Below are positions 17,368 to 26,561 of a DNA stretch of 64,000 nt, in pieces. The translations under genes and the position numbers were made by a program. Within the stretch, counting starts at the first letter, position 1. Each line of letters begins with the position of its first letter. This DNA is from Microvirga sp. VF16 (lineage in GTDB: Bacteria > Pseudomonadota > Alphaproteobacteria > Rhizobiales > Beijerinckiaceae), in NCBI RefSeq assembly GCF_016864375.1, contig NZ_CP069354.1, positions 992,001 through 1,056,000 of the forward strand, given 5' to 3'. The notes beneath the pieces are model-generated. The model was not told the origin of the DNA. It made no database searches and saw only the letters and a list, made by a program, of their open reading frames with translations.

Positions 17368-18138
17368 ATGGATCGTTTCATTCTCACGGACCGGGCAGGG
17401 GACGTTGGCCTGATCACTCTCAATCGGCCGGAAATCCTCAACGCTTGGCACAGCCCCATGCGCCAGCAGCTGATTGCCGCGCTGGCTGGCTTCGAGCGGG
17501 ATGAGACCATCCGGGCCATTATCCTGACAGGCGCCGGCGACCGCGCCTTCAGCGCAGGACAGGATCTTAGCGAGACCAAAACGTTCGATGCCGACCGCGG
17601 CGAGGAATGGGTGAAGGAATGGGAGCGTCTCTACGACACGATTCGCTCGCTCTCGAAGCCGCTCATTGCAGCCCTCAACGGCGTAGCCGCAGGCTCCGCC
17701 TTCCAAGTCGCGCTTCTGTGTGACTTCCGGGTCGGGCATCCCGGTGTGCGCATGGGGCAGCCGGAAATCAACTCAGGAATTGCCAGCACCACGGGTCCCT
17801 GGATCATGCGTGAGATTATTGGCTTGGCCCGCACGATCGACCTGACACTGAGCGGCCGTCTCATGGACGCTGACGAGTGCCGGTCGCTCGGCCTCATCAA
17901 CCGCATCGTGCCGCAGGAGCAGGTCATGAACGAGGCCATGTCTCTTGCTCGTGAGCTCGCGGCCAAGCCGCCCGTGGCAATGCGCCTCGACAAGCAACGC
18001 TTCCGCGAGATGACCGAGGCGGGATTCCGGGATTGCCTTGAAGCTGGCATCCGAATCCAGCGCGAGGCTTATGCTTCGGGTGAGCCGGCCAGAATGATGG
18101 AGCAGTTCCTCGCGCGCCGGACTGCGCAGCGCGCCTGA
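17368..18138 (+). CDS. Enoyl-CoA hydratase/isomerase (crotonase) family protein
   Basis: A 256-residue crotonase-fold enzyme. The oxyanion-hole loops are AFSAGQDLSE and LNGVAAGSAFQVALLCDFRV, and the glutamate in MGQPEINSGI sits where family catalytic acids lie. Members hydrate, isomerise or cleave acyl-CoA thioesters. It is the first gene of a five-gene operon that ends in an acyl-CoA ligase, so it probably acts on the CoA ester of the acid imported by the ABC transporter between them. A carnitine-like pathway (CaiD plus CaiC) is one possibility, but nothing in the sequence fixes the substrate. Confidence 0.88.
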   Translation: MDRFILTDRAGDVGLITLNRPEILNAWHSPMRQQLIAALAGFERDETIRAIILTGAGDRAFSAGQDLSETKTFDADRGEEWVKEWERLYDTIRSLSKPLIAALNGVAAGSAFQVALLCDFRVGHPGVRMGQPEINSGIASTTGPWIMREIIGLARTIDLTLSGRLMDADECRSLGLINRIVPQEQVMNEAMSLARELAAKPPVAMRLDKQRFREMTEAGFRDCLEAGIRIQREAYASGEPARMMEQFLARRTAQRA

Positions 18139-18202
18139 CCACTACGAGCCAACAAGACCGTGTCGAAGCGGCAACCCAACCTTGAACCAGAGGGTTAATC
18201 CA

Positions 18203-19279
18203 GTGACGAAGCACAAAGACAACACAATTGATCGCCGCGAACTGTTGAAGTGGGGCGGGAGCCTCGGTCTCGCCATCGCTTCCCCAGCCATCATGACCAG
18301 ATCAGCATTCGCGGCGACAACGATTACGGTTGCGGATCCAGGCGGACCCTACAGCCCCGGCTACCGGAAGGCGTTCTACGATCCTTTCGAGAAAGCCACT
18401 GGCATCAAGGTCGTCAACGTTGCACGCGAGGCCGAACCTACCGCTCAGTTCAAGGCGATGGTCGACACCAAGTCGTATACCTGGGACGTCTGCACGCTCA
18501 CCCTGTCGGCGCGTGATATCCTCGCCAAGATGAACCTTCTCGAGCCGATCGGGATTGCAGCCAGCGATGCTCCGGGACTCATGCCGGAGGCGCTCACTCC
18601 CTTGTGGATGGGGATCGACGTCTATTCGACGATCATGGCTTACCGGACCGATCGCTTCAAGGATGGCGCTGCCCCGAGTTCATGGGCTGATTTCTGGAAT
18701 GTTCAGAAATTCCCCGGCCGCCGATCCCTGCGCAAAAATCCGATCGACACGTTGGAGCAGGCGCTTCTCGCGGATGGCGTTCCCCTCGATAAGCTTTATC
18801 CCCTCGACGTTGAGCGGGCCTATAAGAGCCTGGAAAAGATTAAGCCGCATATCGATGTGTGGTGGACTGGCGGCGCTCAATCGAGCCAGCTCATTCAAAG
18901 CGGCGAAGTAGATCTCATCGCTCTCTGGAATGCCCGCGCTCAAGCAGTCATCGATGGCGGCGCACCGGTCAAAACCGTCTGGAACCAGGGTCTCTATTCG
19001 ATTGAAGGATGGGGCATTCCGAAGGGCTCGCCGCGAGCCGACGCAGCACGCCAGTTCGTAAAATTCTGCGCAGATCCTAAACAGCAGGCGCTCTTCACGG
19101 AGTTCCTCTCTTATGACCCGACCAACCTGAAAGCCTATGAGAGCATCCCCACTCAACGCGCCGTAACGCTGCCGACCCACGAGACCAATCTCAAGCTCAT
19201 GGCGATTGCCCGAGAGGATTGGTGGAGCGCCAACCGGGCCGCGATGACCGAGCGCTTCAACGCGTGGATTCTCGGCTAG
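18203..19279 (+). CDS. PotD-like ABC transporter substrate-binding protein with Tat-type signal
   Basis: A 358-residue periplasmic binding protein of the spermidine/putrescine/Fe(III) class (SBP_bac family). The N terminus carries a twin-arginine motif (DRRELLKWGG) followed by a hydrophobic stretch and a cleavage site near SAFAA, so export is probably by Tat. The mature part starts TTITVADPGGPYSPGYRKAF. The GTG at 18203 is preferred since AGAGGG lies eight bases upstream; a TTG at 18182 is in frame. It delivers the substrate to the ATPase and fused permease encoded next. The ligand is probably a small acid or amine used by the flanking CoA enzymes (inference). Confidence 0.87.
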   Translation: MTKHKDNTIDRRELLKWGGSLGLAIASPAIMTRSAFAATTITVADPGGPYSPGYRKAFYDPFEKATGIKVVNVAREAEPTAQFKAMVDTKSYTWDVCTLTLSARDILAKMNLLEPIGIAASDAPGLMPEALTPLWMGIDVYSTIMAYRTDRFKDGAAPSSWADFWNVQKFPGRRSLRKNPIDTLEQALLADGVPLDKLYPLDVERAYKSLEKIKPHIDVWWTGGAQSSQLIQSGEVDLIALWNARAQAVIDGGAPVKTVWNQGLYSIEGWGIPKGSPRADAARQFVKFCADPKQQALFTEFLSYDPTNLKAYESIPTQRAVTLPTHETNLKLMAIAREDWWSANRAAMTERFNAWILG

Positions 19280-19290
19280 AGGAGGGTTAC

Positions 19291-20367
19291 ATGCTTGCTC
19301 CCACCGACCGGACCATCCAGCCGAAGCTTCTTGTCGATGGTCTTTCAAAGCAATACGGCTCCACGATTGCCCTCGAACCCACGCAGCTGGCAGTCCAGTC
19401 GGGGGAATTCCTGACGTTACTCGGACCCTCTGGATCGGGCAAAACCACGTTGCTGCAGATGATCTGCGGCCTTGTGGAGCCGACCCAGGGGCGCCTCCTG
19501 ATCGATGGACGCGACGAAACCTATACACCGGTACACAAGCGCGACATCGGTCTCGTCTTCCAGCATTACGCGCTCTTCCCGCATCTGACGGTCGCCGAAA
19601 ACATCGGTTTCCCGCTGCGGATGCGCGGGAAGAGCACCGCCGATATCGACAGGCAGGTCAAAACCGCACTGGAGATGGTCCAGCTCGGTCACTTGTCGCA
19701 TCGCTTCCCGCGCGAGCTGTCGGGTGGGCAGCAGCAACGTGTCGCCTTGGCGCGGTGCTTCGTCTACCAGCCTTCGGTCATCCTCATGGATGAACCGCTT
19801 GGGGCCCTGGACAAGAAACTGCGCGAGCACATGCAGTTCGAGATCAAGCGCCTGCATCGCGAGACCGGAACGACAATCATTTATGTGACACACGATCAGG
19901 AGGAGGCGTTGGCACTCTCCGATCGGATCTGTCTCATGAACCACGCCCGGATCGAGCAAATCGGGGCGCCTCACGAGATCTATGCCCGTCCTCGCACGGC
20001 ATTTGCCGCGGATTTCATCGGCATTTCAAACATTTTCCGCGGCCGTATCGAGAGGGGCGTGAACGGCGGAGCTCATTTGGCAACTCCATGCGGCCGCTTC
20101 CAACTGTCGTCCGATAGCGTCACCGATCAGGACGAGATGGCCCTCGTCGTTCGGCCAGAGCATCTGGAACTCGGTGGCGCCGGTACAAACGAGATCAAAG
20201 GCTCCGTGGCCGAAATGGTCTATGCGGGATCGGAAACCCGCGTGCTCGTAGCTGTTCCCGGTACAGACCTCATCACCGTTCGCGTGCCACCGGGCATCTC
20301 CCTTCCTAAGCTTGGGGATTCCGTTGCTGTCACGTGGCGTCCGGAAGCCGCAGTGGTGGTGCCATGA
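19291..20367 (+). CDS. PotA-like ABC transporter ATPase
   Basis: A 358-residue ATP-binding subunit. Walker A is GPSGSGKTT, the signature LSGGQQQRVALARC, Walker B VILMDEPLGALD, with the His switch in IYVTHDQEEALAL. The C-terminal 110 residues form a TOBE regulatory domain (ALVVRPEHLELGG). The start is the ATG at 19291 directly after GAGGAGGG, 11 bases past the binding-protein stop. Its stop codon overlaps the permease start by ATGA, which indicates coupled translation. Confidence 0.92.
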   Translation: MLAPTDRTIQPKLLVDGLSKQYGSTIALEPTQLAVQSGEFLTLLGPSGSGKTTLLQMICGLVEPTQGRLLIDGRDETYTPVHKRDIGLVFQHYALFPHLTVAENIGFPLRMRGKSTADIDRQVKTALEMVQLGHLSHRFPRELSGGQQQRVALARCFVYQPSVILMDEPLGALDKKLREHMQFEIKRLHRETGTTIIYVTHDQEEALALSDRICLMNHARIEQIGAPHEIYARPRTAFAADFIGISNIFRGRIERGVNGGAHLATPCGRFQLSSDSVTDQDEMALVVRPEHLELGGAGTNEIKGSVAEMVYAGSETRVLVAVPGTDLITVRVPPGISLPKLGDSVAVTWRPEAAVVVP

Positions 20368-22130
20368 GCACGGTCGTTCTGCCTATCCAGAATGCGTCGG
20401 CTGTGCGCCGCTTCCGCTTCGGCCCGCTCTGGCTTGCCGCGCCGGGCCTCGCCTTCCTACTGATCTTTTTCCTCGTTCCCGTCGCGCGCCTGATGGGATT
20501 GAGCGTTCAGGATGCTGAAACAGGAACCCTGACGGGCAGCCACTATGCCAGGGTCTTCGGAACCGATGTCTATTTCCGTGTTCTCCTGATCACGTTCCGC
20601 ATCGCGGGGATGACTGCGCTTTTGTCGCTCCTGTTCGGCTATCCACTTGCCTATTGGCTTGCTCGCCTTCCGGATGCACTGCGCGGCCGCATGATCCTTC
20701 TCGTCATGGTGCCGTTCTGGACGAGCTATCTTGTGAAGACATTCGCGTGGATCATCGTTCTGGGACGCACCGGCATCATCAACAAGGCAGGTCTGGGTCT
20801 TGGGCTTTTCGATACACCGGTCAATCTCCTGCACAGTGAACTGGGCGTCATGATCGGCATGGTGCATGCCATGCTTCCGCTTGCCGTTCTGACGATGCTG
20901 CCCGTGATGACGGGCATCGACCGCCGCTTGGCACAGGCCTCTGGAACTCTTGGGGCAGCGCCTGCGCAAACGTTCTGGCTCGTCTATTTCCCGCTGTCGC
21001 TTCCTGGCACAGCAGCGGCAGGGCTCCTGACTTTCATCTCTTCCCTTGGATTCTTTATTGTTCCGGCGCTTCTGGGAGGGCGCCAGCAGACCATGCTGGC
21101 GCAGCTTATCATCGCGCAGATCCAGGAGATGCTGAACTGGGCCTTCGCCGGAGCATTGGCAGCCATGATGCTGGTGGCGGCTCTCGTAACGTGTTGGCTC
21201 TACGACCGGATTTTCGGTCTCTCGAGCCTGTCCGGTGAAGCGTCGGACCGAAAGGACGGGACAGGCGGAGCATTGCGTCGGATCGGCCTTAAGCTGCTCG
21301 GCGGGCTGGCCGATGCCGGAGCTGGGGTCGGCGAAGCGATGCGTCGGGTTGTCGGCGCACGAGTGACGGAACGCCTGCTCGGCGTCTATGCTGCGCTGAC
21401 GCTTCTGTTCTTGGTTCTGCCGACCCTGGTCGTCATCCCGATTGGCTTTACCAGTTCGCAGTTCCTGGAATTCCCGCCCCCAGGCTATAGCACCCGTTGG
21501 TTCGAGACCTATTTCACATCCGATCTCTGGCTATCCGCAACGCTGCGATCCTTCGGTGTAGCACTCGCGACAGCCGTGCTCGCAACCATGATTGGCGGCT
21601 TGGCCGCGCTGGCACTGGCTCGCTCAACCTCACGGTGGCGAGGCGTTATCTTCGCCTTCTTCCTGGCGCCGATGATCGTGCCACGCATCGTGATAGCCGT
21701 CGGATTGTTCTACCTCTTCGCGCAGCTGGGCCTTGTGGCAACGGATCTTGGGCTCACGATCGGCCACACGGTGCTTGCGCTGCCATTCGCTTTCGTTGCC
21801 GTCGCAGCGGTGCTGAAGAGCTATGATTGGCGTCTCGACCAAGCGGCCGCTGTGCTCGGTGCCAACCGTTTTCAGGCTCTGCGGTTGGTGACGATACCCC
21901 TGATCAAAGGTGGTCTGACGGCAGCCTTTCTGTTCGCCTTCATCACCTCCTTCGACGAACTCACCGTGGCGATCTTCGTCAGTGGAGGCGTCAAGACCAC
22001 TCTGCCGAAGCAGATGTGGGACGACATGATCCTGCAGCTCAACCCGACGTTGGCTGCGGTCTCAGTTGTCGTCTTCATCATCGTGACCGCTCTTCTCCTC
22101 GCTGCCGAGAGACTTCGTCGTACAGCCTAG
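20364..22130 (+). CDS. Fused double permease of the PotB+PotC / FbpB type
   Basis: A 588-residue inner-membrane protein holding two complete MetI-like permease domains in one chain, about residues 20-290 and 335-585, each with about six transmembrane helices. Each domain has an EAA-type loop for the ATPase: ASGTLGAAPAQTFWLVYFPL and AAAVLGANRFQALRLVTIPL. A charged linker (GEASDRKDGTGGALRRIGLK) joins them. Most polyamine-type systems encode two separate permeases; the fusion resembles FbpB-like and some PhnV-like transporters. It is coupled to the ATPase gene by ATGA overlap. Confidence 0.9.
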   Translation: MSTVVLPIQNASAVRRFRFGPLWLAAPGLAFLLIFFLVPVARLMGLSVQDAETGTLTGSHYARVFGTDVYFRVLLITFRIAGMTALLSLLFGYPLAYWLARLPDALRGRMILLVMVPFWTSYLVKTFAWIIVLGRTGIINKAGLGLGLFDTPVNLLHSELGVMIGMVHAMLPLAVLTMLPVMTGIDRRLAQASGTLGAAPAQTFWLVYFPLSLPGTAAAGLLTFISSLGFFIVPALLGGRQQTMLAQLIIAQIQEMLNWAFAGALAAMMLVAALVTCWLYDRIFGLSSLSGEASDRKDGTGGALRRIGLKLLGGLADAGAGVGEAMRRVVGARVTERLLGVYAALTLLFLVLPTLVVIPIGFTSSQFLEFPPPGYSTRWFETYFTSDLWLSATLRSFGVALATAVLATMIGGLAALALARSTSRWRGVIFAFFLAPMIVPRIVIAVGLFYLFAQLGLVATDLGLTIGHTVLALPFAFVAVAAVLKSYDWRLDQAAAVLGANRFQALRLVTIPLIKGGLTAAFLFAFITSFDELTVAIFVSGGVKTTLPKQMWDDMILQLNPTLAAVSVVVFIIVTALLLAAERLRRTA

Positions 22131-22155
22131 ACCATTCCCGTTCTGAGAACCTCAA

Positions 22156-23748
22156 ATGACCGACTCTGATGAAGGCTTCATCCGGAGCTTTAAGGATAAA
22201 GTTCGCCTTGTGCCGCAGCAGGTATTCGCCAGCTTCAATGGCAATCCTGTCGACTTTGAAACGCTTGACCGAAAGTCGGACGCTTTTGCAGCAGGCTTGC
22301 GGCGTCTTGGGTTAGCGCCCGGTGACCGGGTTGCGGTCATGATGCGCAACTCCCCGTACTCCCTCGCGGTTCTGTTCGGCTTGGCAAAGGCTGGTATCGT
22401 ATGGGTGCCGCTGAATGCCCAGCTTCGCGGGGAGGGGCTGCGCTACATCCTCGAGCATTGCGAGCCGCGAGGTATCGTGTGCGACAGTGACCTGGTTCCG
22501 ACCATTCGCGAGTGCGGCGCCTCGATTGACGAGAGTCGGTTCATCGTTGCCCAGAGCACTGCAGCGTCTCTGCAGCTCGAGGTCCTGATCGAAGCTTCTG
22601 CCACTTTCGAGGAAAGCCTGCCGGAGGCTCGTGATCTTTTTGCCATCATGTACACATCCGGAACGACCGGCCGGCCGAAGGGTGTGATGGTGGCGCACAG
22701 CATGATGCGTCTGGCAGGCGAGGCCGTCGCGCAGGTCTCCGCTGCCCGCAGTGGCGATGTGATGTTCGTTTGGGAGCCGCTCTACCATATCGGTGGGGCG
22801 CAGTTGATCATCCTGCCGATCATTCGTGATGTCTCTCTCGCCATGGTCGACCGCTTCAGCGCGAGCCGCTTCTGGGATCAGGTAAGAGCCTATGGCGCGA
22901 CCCACATCCATTACCTCGGTGGCATCCTGCAAATCCTCCTGAAGCAGCCCGAGAGCGTACATGATCGGGAGCATCCCGTTCGCATTGCATGGGGAGGCGG
23001 CTGTCCCAAGGAAATCTGGCCGCTGTTCCAGGAGCGCTTCGGCGTGGAGATGCGTGAGTGCTACGGCATGACGGAGGCATCCAGCATCACGACTTGCAAC
23101 GATACAGGCGTTGTGGGGGCTGTAGGACGCGCAATGCCTTGGTTTGCGGTCGACATTCTTGATGCCGATGGCAAACCGGTCCCCCCGGGGGACAAGGGCG
23201 AAATCGTCGTTCGTACCAACCGCGAGGGAGCAATCTTCCAGGGATATTTCCGCAATCCGGAAGCGACGGAAAAGGCTCTCCGTGTCGGGGCACTGCATAC
23301 GGGCGACCTCGGGTCTCTCGATGAGGCCGGGAATCTCTGGTTCCATGGCCGCATGACCGACAGCGTGCGCTGCAAGGGCGAGAATGTCTCCGCCTGGGAG
23401 GTCGAACATGTGGCAGCGACGCACCCTGCGGTCGAGGAATGCGCCATGATTGGTGTCGCGGCCGAGATCGGCGAGCAGGACATTAAGCTATTCGTGAAGC
23501 CGAAAGCGGGAGAGAAAGTTGACCTGCCGGCCCTTTCTGCCTGGCTCGGAGATCGGCTCGCACCCTATCAAAACCCTCGTTATCTGACGGTCGTCGAGGA
23601 TTTCGAACGGACACCGAGCCAGAGAATCATGAAGCATAGGCTGTCTGCCGATCTGCACGATTGTTGGGATCGCGTGGCTGAGGGGAAGCAGGCCGAGCCT
23701 GGTCAATCGGCCGCGCGGGGCAGTACGCGAGTGGTCGCCGCCTCCTAA
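22156..23748 (+). CDS. AMP-forming acyl-CoA ligase
   Basis: A 530-residue member of the ANL superfamily that activates a carboxylic acid to its CoA thioester with ATP. Seen motifs: P-loop IMYTSGTTGRPKGVMV, the YGMTEAS substrate/adenine motif, LHTGDLG with the ribose-binding Asp, and the C-terminal lysine region TPSQRIMKHRL. It follows the permease by 25 bases and closes the operon. Overall it resembles crotonobetaine/carnitine-CoA ligase and general medium-chain or aromatic acid ligases; substrate identity is not visible. Together with the crotonase and the importer it makes a compact uptake, activation and hydration unit. Confidence 0.9.
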   Translation: MTDSDEGFIRSFKDKVRLVPQQVFASFNGNPVDFETLDRKSDAFAAGLRRLGLAPGDRVAVMMRNSPYSLAVLFGLAKAGIVWVPLNAQLRGEGLRYILEHCEPRGIVCDSDLVPTIRECGASIDESRFIVAQSTAASLQLEVLIEASATFEESLPEARDLFAIMYTSGTTGRPKGVMVAHSMMRLAGEAVAQVSAARSGDVMFVWEPLYHIGGAQLIILPIIRDVSLAMVDRFSASRFWDQVRAYGATHIHYLGGILQILLKQPESVHDREHPVRIAWGGGCPKEIWPLFQERFGVEMRECYGMTEASSITTCNDTGVVGAVGRAMPWFAVDILDADGKPVPPGDKGEIVVRTNREGAIFQGYFRNPEATEKALRVGALHTGDLGSLDEAGNLWFHGRMTDSVRCKGENVSAWEVEHVAATHPAVEECAMIGVAAEIGEQDIKLFVKPKAGEKVDLPALSAWLGDRLAPYQNPRYLTVVEDFERTPSQRIMKHRLSADLHDCWDRVAEGKQAEPGQSAARGSTRVVAAS

Positions 23749-23784
23749 GGAAGCCTGCAATTCAACGTGCTGTGACATCAAGAG

Positions 23785-23814
23785 CAAGGCTCGCAACGGA
23801 TGCTGCGAGCCTTG
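23785..23814 (+). terminator. Intrinsic terminator of the acyl-CoA operon
   Basis: CAAGGCTCGCA and TGCGAGCCTTG form a perfect 11-bp stem with an 8-base loop, followed by ATATTTT. It lies 37 bases past the ligase stop and between convergent genes. Confidence 0.8.
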
Positions 23815-23873
23815 ATATTTTCTGAGGGGGGAATTCGGCTGTTAAAGTCGGACCCGCTTCGCCGAAAAATGCT

Positions 23874-26477
23874 TTAAGCGGTTGCCGGCGAGAGCCCTTG
23901 AGATCCAGCCTTCACCCGTCGCCGTTGCAGCCACCAGATCAGGCCCGCCACGGCAAGCGCCGGAATGTAGACCCACAAGGTCGAGGGCCGTCCCGGAGCG
24001 GGCTGGATGACGCTCACAACCTTGAAGCCGGGCTCCAGGCCCACGCGCTTGGCATAGGATCCGAAGGCCACGTTGCTGATCGTCATTTGGTCACCCAGCC
24101 CTGCCACCGTGAGGCCGGTCGTCCGCAGGCGCTCCTGCGGCGTGGGCTTCTGCTCGCCAAGATCGAGACTCACAGTTTTGCGCACATCGTCGCCTTCGAT
24201 GGTCAGTCCTTCCACCACGAAGGCGAGACGCTGATTCTCCGGCGCACGAGCCACTTGGTTCATCAGCTCGCTGGCGGGCAGCTCCACAGTCGCCGGATGA
24301 ATCTGATTCAGCCACCAGTCGGGGCGGAACAGGGCGAAGCACACGAGAAGCAGGATTGCACTTTCCCACAGGCGGCTTCGGGCCGCGAAGTAATTCATGG
24401 TCGCAGCTGAGAAGATCAGGACCGCGGCCATGTTGGTGGCGATGACAATACCCGCATCCATCCAACTATCCACGCCTATCAGCAGCATAGCGGGGTTGAA
24501 GATGAACACGAAGGGCAGCACGGCGGTACGCAGAGAATAGAGCGCGCCCTGGAAGCCCGTCGCGATCGGATCCTCCCGCGAGATTGCCGCCGCCGCGAAG
24601 GCCGCAAGACCCACGGGGGGCGTGATGTCGGCCATGATGCCGAAATAGAACACGAACATGTGGACGGCGATCAGCGGAATCGCGAGGCCGGCCTGTGCGC
24701 CGAGTTCGACCACCACGGGAGCCATCAGGGTCGCAACCAGGATGTAATTGGCCGTGGTCGGGATGCCCATGCCGAGAACGAGACTGATGGCCGCGATCAG
24801 TACCAGCATGACGATGACGTTGCCGCCGGAAATGAATTCCACGAACTCGGTCATCATGAGGCCCAGGCCGGTGAGTGTCACCGTGCCGACGACGATGCCG
24901 GCGGTCGCGGTCGCGATGGCAATGCCGATCATGTTGCGTGCGCCGAGTGCGAAACCATCCAGGAGATCGGCGAAGGCACCTCGCGCTGCCACCGGAATCG
25001 ACTGCTTGCGGAACAGGGCGAGCAGAGGACGGCGAGTGGCCAGAATGCCGATGATCGAAATCGTCGCCCAGAAGGCGGACAGGCCCGGCGACATCTCCTC
25101 GACCATCAGGCACCACAGCAGCACCACGAGCGGGATGAGGAAGTCGAGACCTGTGCGGGTCACGTCCCAGGCGCGTGGCAACTTGATGATGGGCGTGTTC
25201 GGATCGTCAAGCTCGAGATCGGGGAAGCGCGCCGCATAGGCGACCGTCACGAGATAGATCACGGCGCCCGCCACCGTGAGGATCCAGGGAGCGCTGGTGC
25301 CGAAGACAGCCTGCGCGCCGATGACGCCATAATAGAGAAGGCCGAGCACGATGATGGAGCCCGAAAGGCCGAGGCCTGTGCGCAAAAAGCGCATCTTCGC
25401 AGGCATGGCCTCGCGCGGGATCGGCTTCGAGCCGATCTTCAGAGCCTCCAGATGCACGATGTAGAGCAGCGCCACGTAGGATGCGATGGCCGGCAGGAGG
25501 GCGTGGGTCACGATTTCTGAATAGGGAATGCCCACATATTCCACCATGAGGAAAGCGGCCGCGCCCATCACCGGGGGCATGATCTGACCGTTGATGGAGG
25601 AGGCGGCTTCGATGGCGCCGGCCTTCACGCCGGACAGGCCCGTGCGCTTCATCAGCGGAATCGTGAAGATGCCGCCGGACACCACGTTCGAGACCGAGGA
25701 GCCGGAGACGACGCCGTTGAGGGCGGAGGACACGACCGCGACCTTCGCCGGGCCGCCGCGCAGGTGGCCGAGGAGCGCGATGGAAATCTGCATCATCCAA
25801 TTGCCCGCGCCCGCCTTGTCGAGAAGCGTGCCGAACAGCACGAAGAGGAACACGAAGCTGGTGGACACGCCGAGTGCGATGCCGAACACACCCTCAGTCG
25901 TCAGCCATTGATGCTGGAGGAATTTCGAGATCGACGAGCCCTTGTGCAGCAGCACGTCGGGCATGTAGGGGCCGGCGAAGGTGAAGACGATGAAGACCAG
26001 AGCGACGATGACCATCGGCAGGCCGAGCGAGCGGCGGGTGGCTTCGAGCAGAAGCACGATGCCCACGCCTGCCGTCACGAGATCCAGCATGATCGGCTGG
26101 CCCGGCCGTGCGGCGAGCTCGCGGTAGAACAGGAAGAGGTACGCGCCTGCGAAGGCGCCTGCAAGCGCCAGCACCCAGTCGAGAGCAGGCACGTAGGCAC
26201 GAGGCGAGGACTTGAAGGCCGGATAGGCCATATAAGCCAGGAAGAGCCCGAGGCCGAGATGGATGGCGCGCGCTTCCGTGTCGTTCAGGATGCCGAAGCC
26301 CAGCGTGAACGGCAGAGGCGATGCGTACCAAAGCTGGAACAGGGACCATGCGATGGCGACCGCCGTGATCAGTGCAGCGGTGAAACCGGTCGGCTTGCGG
26401 CCTCCCGTATCGGCTTCAGCGACGAGCTGCTCCAGCTCGGCGGAGGGGGCAAGTGCGGGTTTCTCAGTGGTCGACAT
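23874..26477 (-). CDS. TAXI-type TRAP transporter fused permease (DctQM) with DUF3394 tail
   Basis: An 867-residue inner-membrane protein combining the small DctQ-like and large DctM-like subunits of a TRAP transporter. The first about 160 residues carry four helices; the DctM part has repeated helices with LVLGMGIPTTANYILVATLM, a signature of the large TRAP subunit. The C-terminal about 150 residues form a periplasmic-type DUF3394 domain and a last helix (WVYIPALAVAGLIWWLQRRR). TRAP systems drive uptake of organic acids and amino acids with a sodium or proton gradient. It is encoded after its binding protein (26562), separated by a strong hairpin. Confidence 0.93.
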   Translation of the reverse strand: MSTTEKPALAPSAELEQLVAEADTGGRKPTGFTAALITAVAIAWSLFQLWYASPLPFTLGFGILNDTEARAIHLGLGLFLAYMAYPAFKSSPRAYVPALDWVLALAGAFAGAYLFLFYRELAARPGQPIMLDLVTAGVGIVLLLEATRRSLGLPMVIVALVFIVFTFAGPYMPDVLLHKGSSISKFLQHQWLTTEGVFGIALGVSTSFVFLFVLFGTLLDKAGAGNWMMQISIALLGHLRGGPAKVAVVSSALNGVVSGSSVSNVVSGGIFTIPLMKRTGLSGVKAGAIEAASSINGQIMPPVMGAAAFLMVEYVGIPYSEIVTHALLPAIASYVALLYIVHLEALKIGSKPIPREAMPAKMRFLRTGLGLSGSIIVLGLLYYGVIGAQAVFGTSAPWILTVAGAVIYLVTVAYAARFPDLELDDPNTPIIKLPRAWDVTRTGLDFLIPLVVLLWCLMVEEMSPGLSAFWATISIIGILATRRPLLALFRKQSIPVAARGAFADLLDGFALGARNMIGIAIATATAGIVVGTVTLTGLGLMMTEFVEFISGGNVIVMLVLIAAISLVLGMGIPTTANYILVATLMAPVVVELGAQAGLAIPLIAVHMFVFYFGIMADITPPVGLAAFAAAAISREDPIATGFQGALYSLRTAVLPFVFIFNPAMLLIGVDSWMDAGIVIATNMAAVLIFSAATMNYFAARSRLWESAILLLVCFALFRPDWWLNQIHPATVELPASELMNQVARAPENQRLAFVVEGLTIEGDDVRKTVSLDLGEQKPTPQERLRTTGLTVAGLGDQMTISNVAFGSYAKRVGLEPGFKVVSVIQPAPGRPSTLWVYIPALAVAGLIWWLQRRRVKAGSQGLSPATA

Positions 26478-26509
26478 GGTCGTGTCCTTGAGCGTCTCAA
26501 TAAGGCAAG

Positions 26510-26531
26510 GGGGGCGGCCTTCGCCGCCCCC
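26510..26531 (-). terminator. Intercistronic hairpin between TAXI binding protein and permease
   Basis: GGGGGCGGC and GCCGCCCCC form a 9-bp GC stem with a 4-base loop in the 84-base gap between the two TRAP genes. No T-tract follows on the coding strand, so it probably raises binding-protein mRNA over permease mRNA. Confidence 0.5.
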
Positions 26532-26561
26532 GCTCTCATAGGCTTCTCGATGGAGGCCGGC

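Noticed and set aside
17368..23748. Naming the acyl-CoA operon as carnitine degradation (caiD/caiC)
   Set aside because: Crotonase and ligase families are too broad, no CaiA/CaiB or carnitine dehydrogenase is present, and the importer is not of the usual betaine class.
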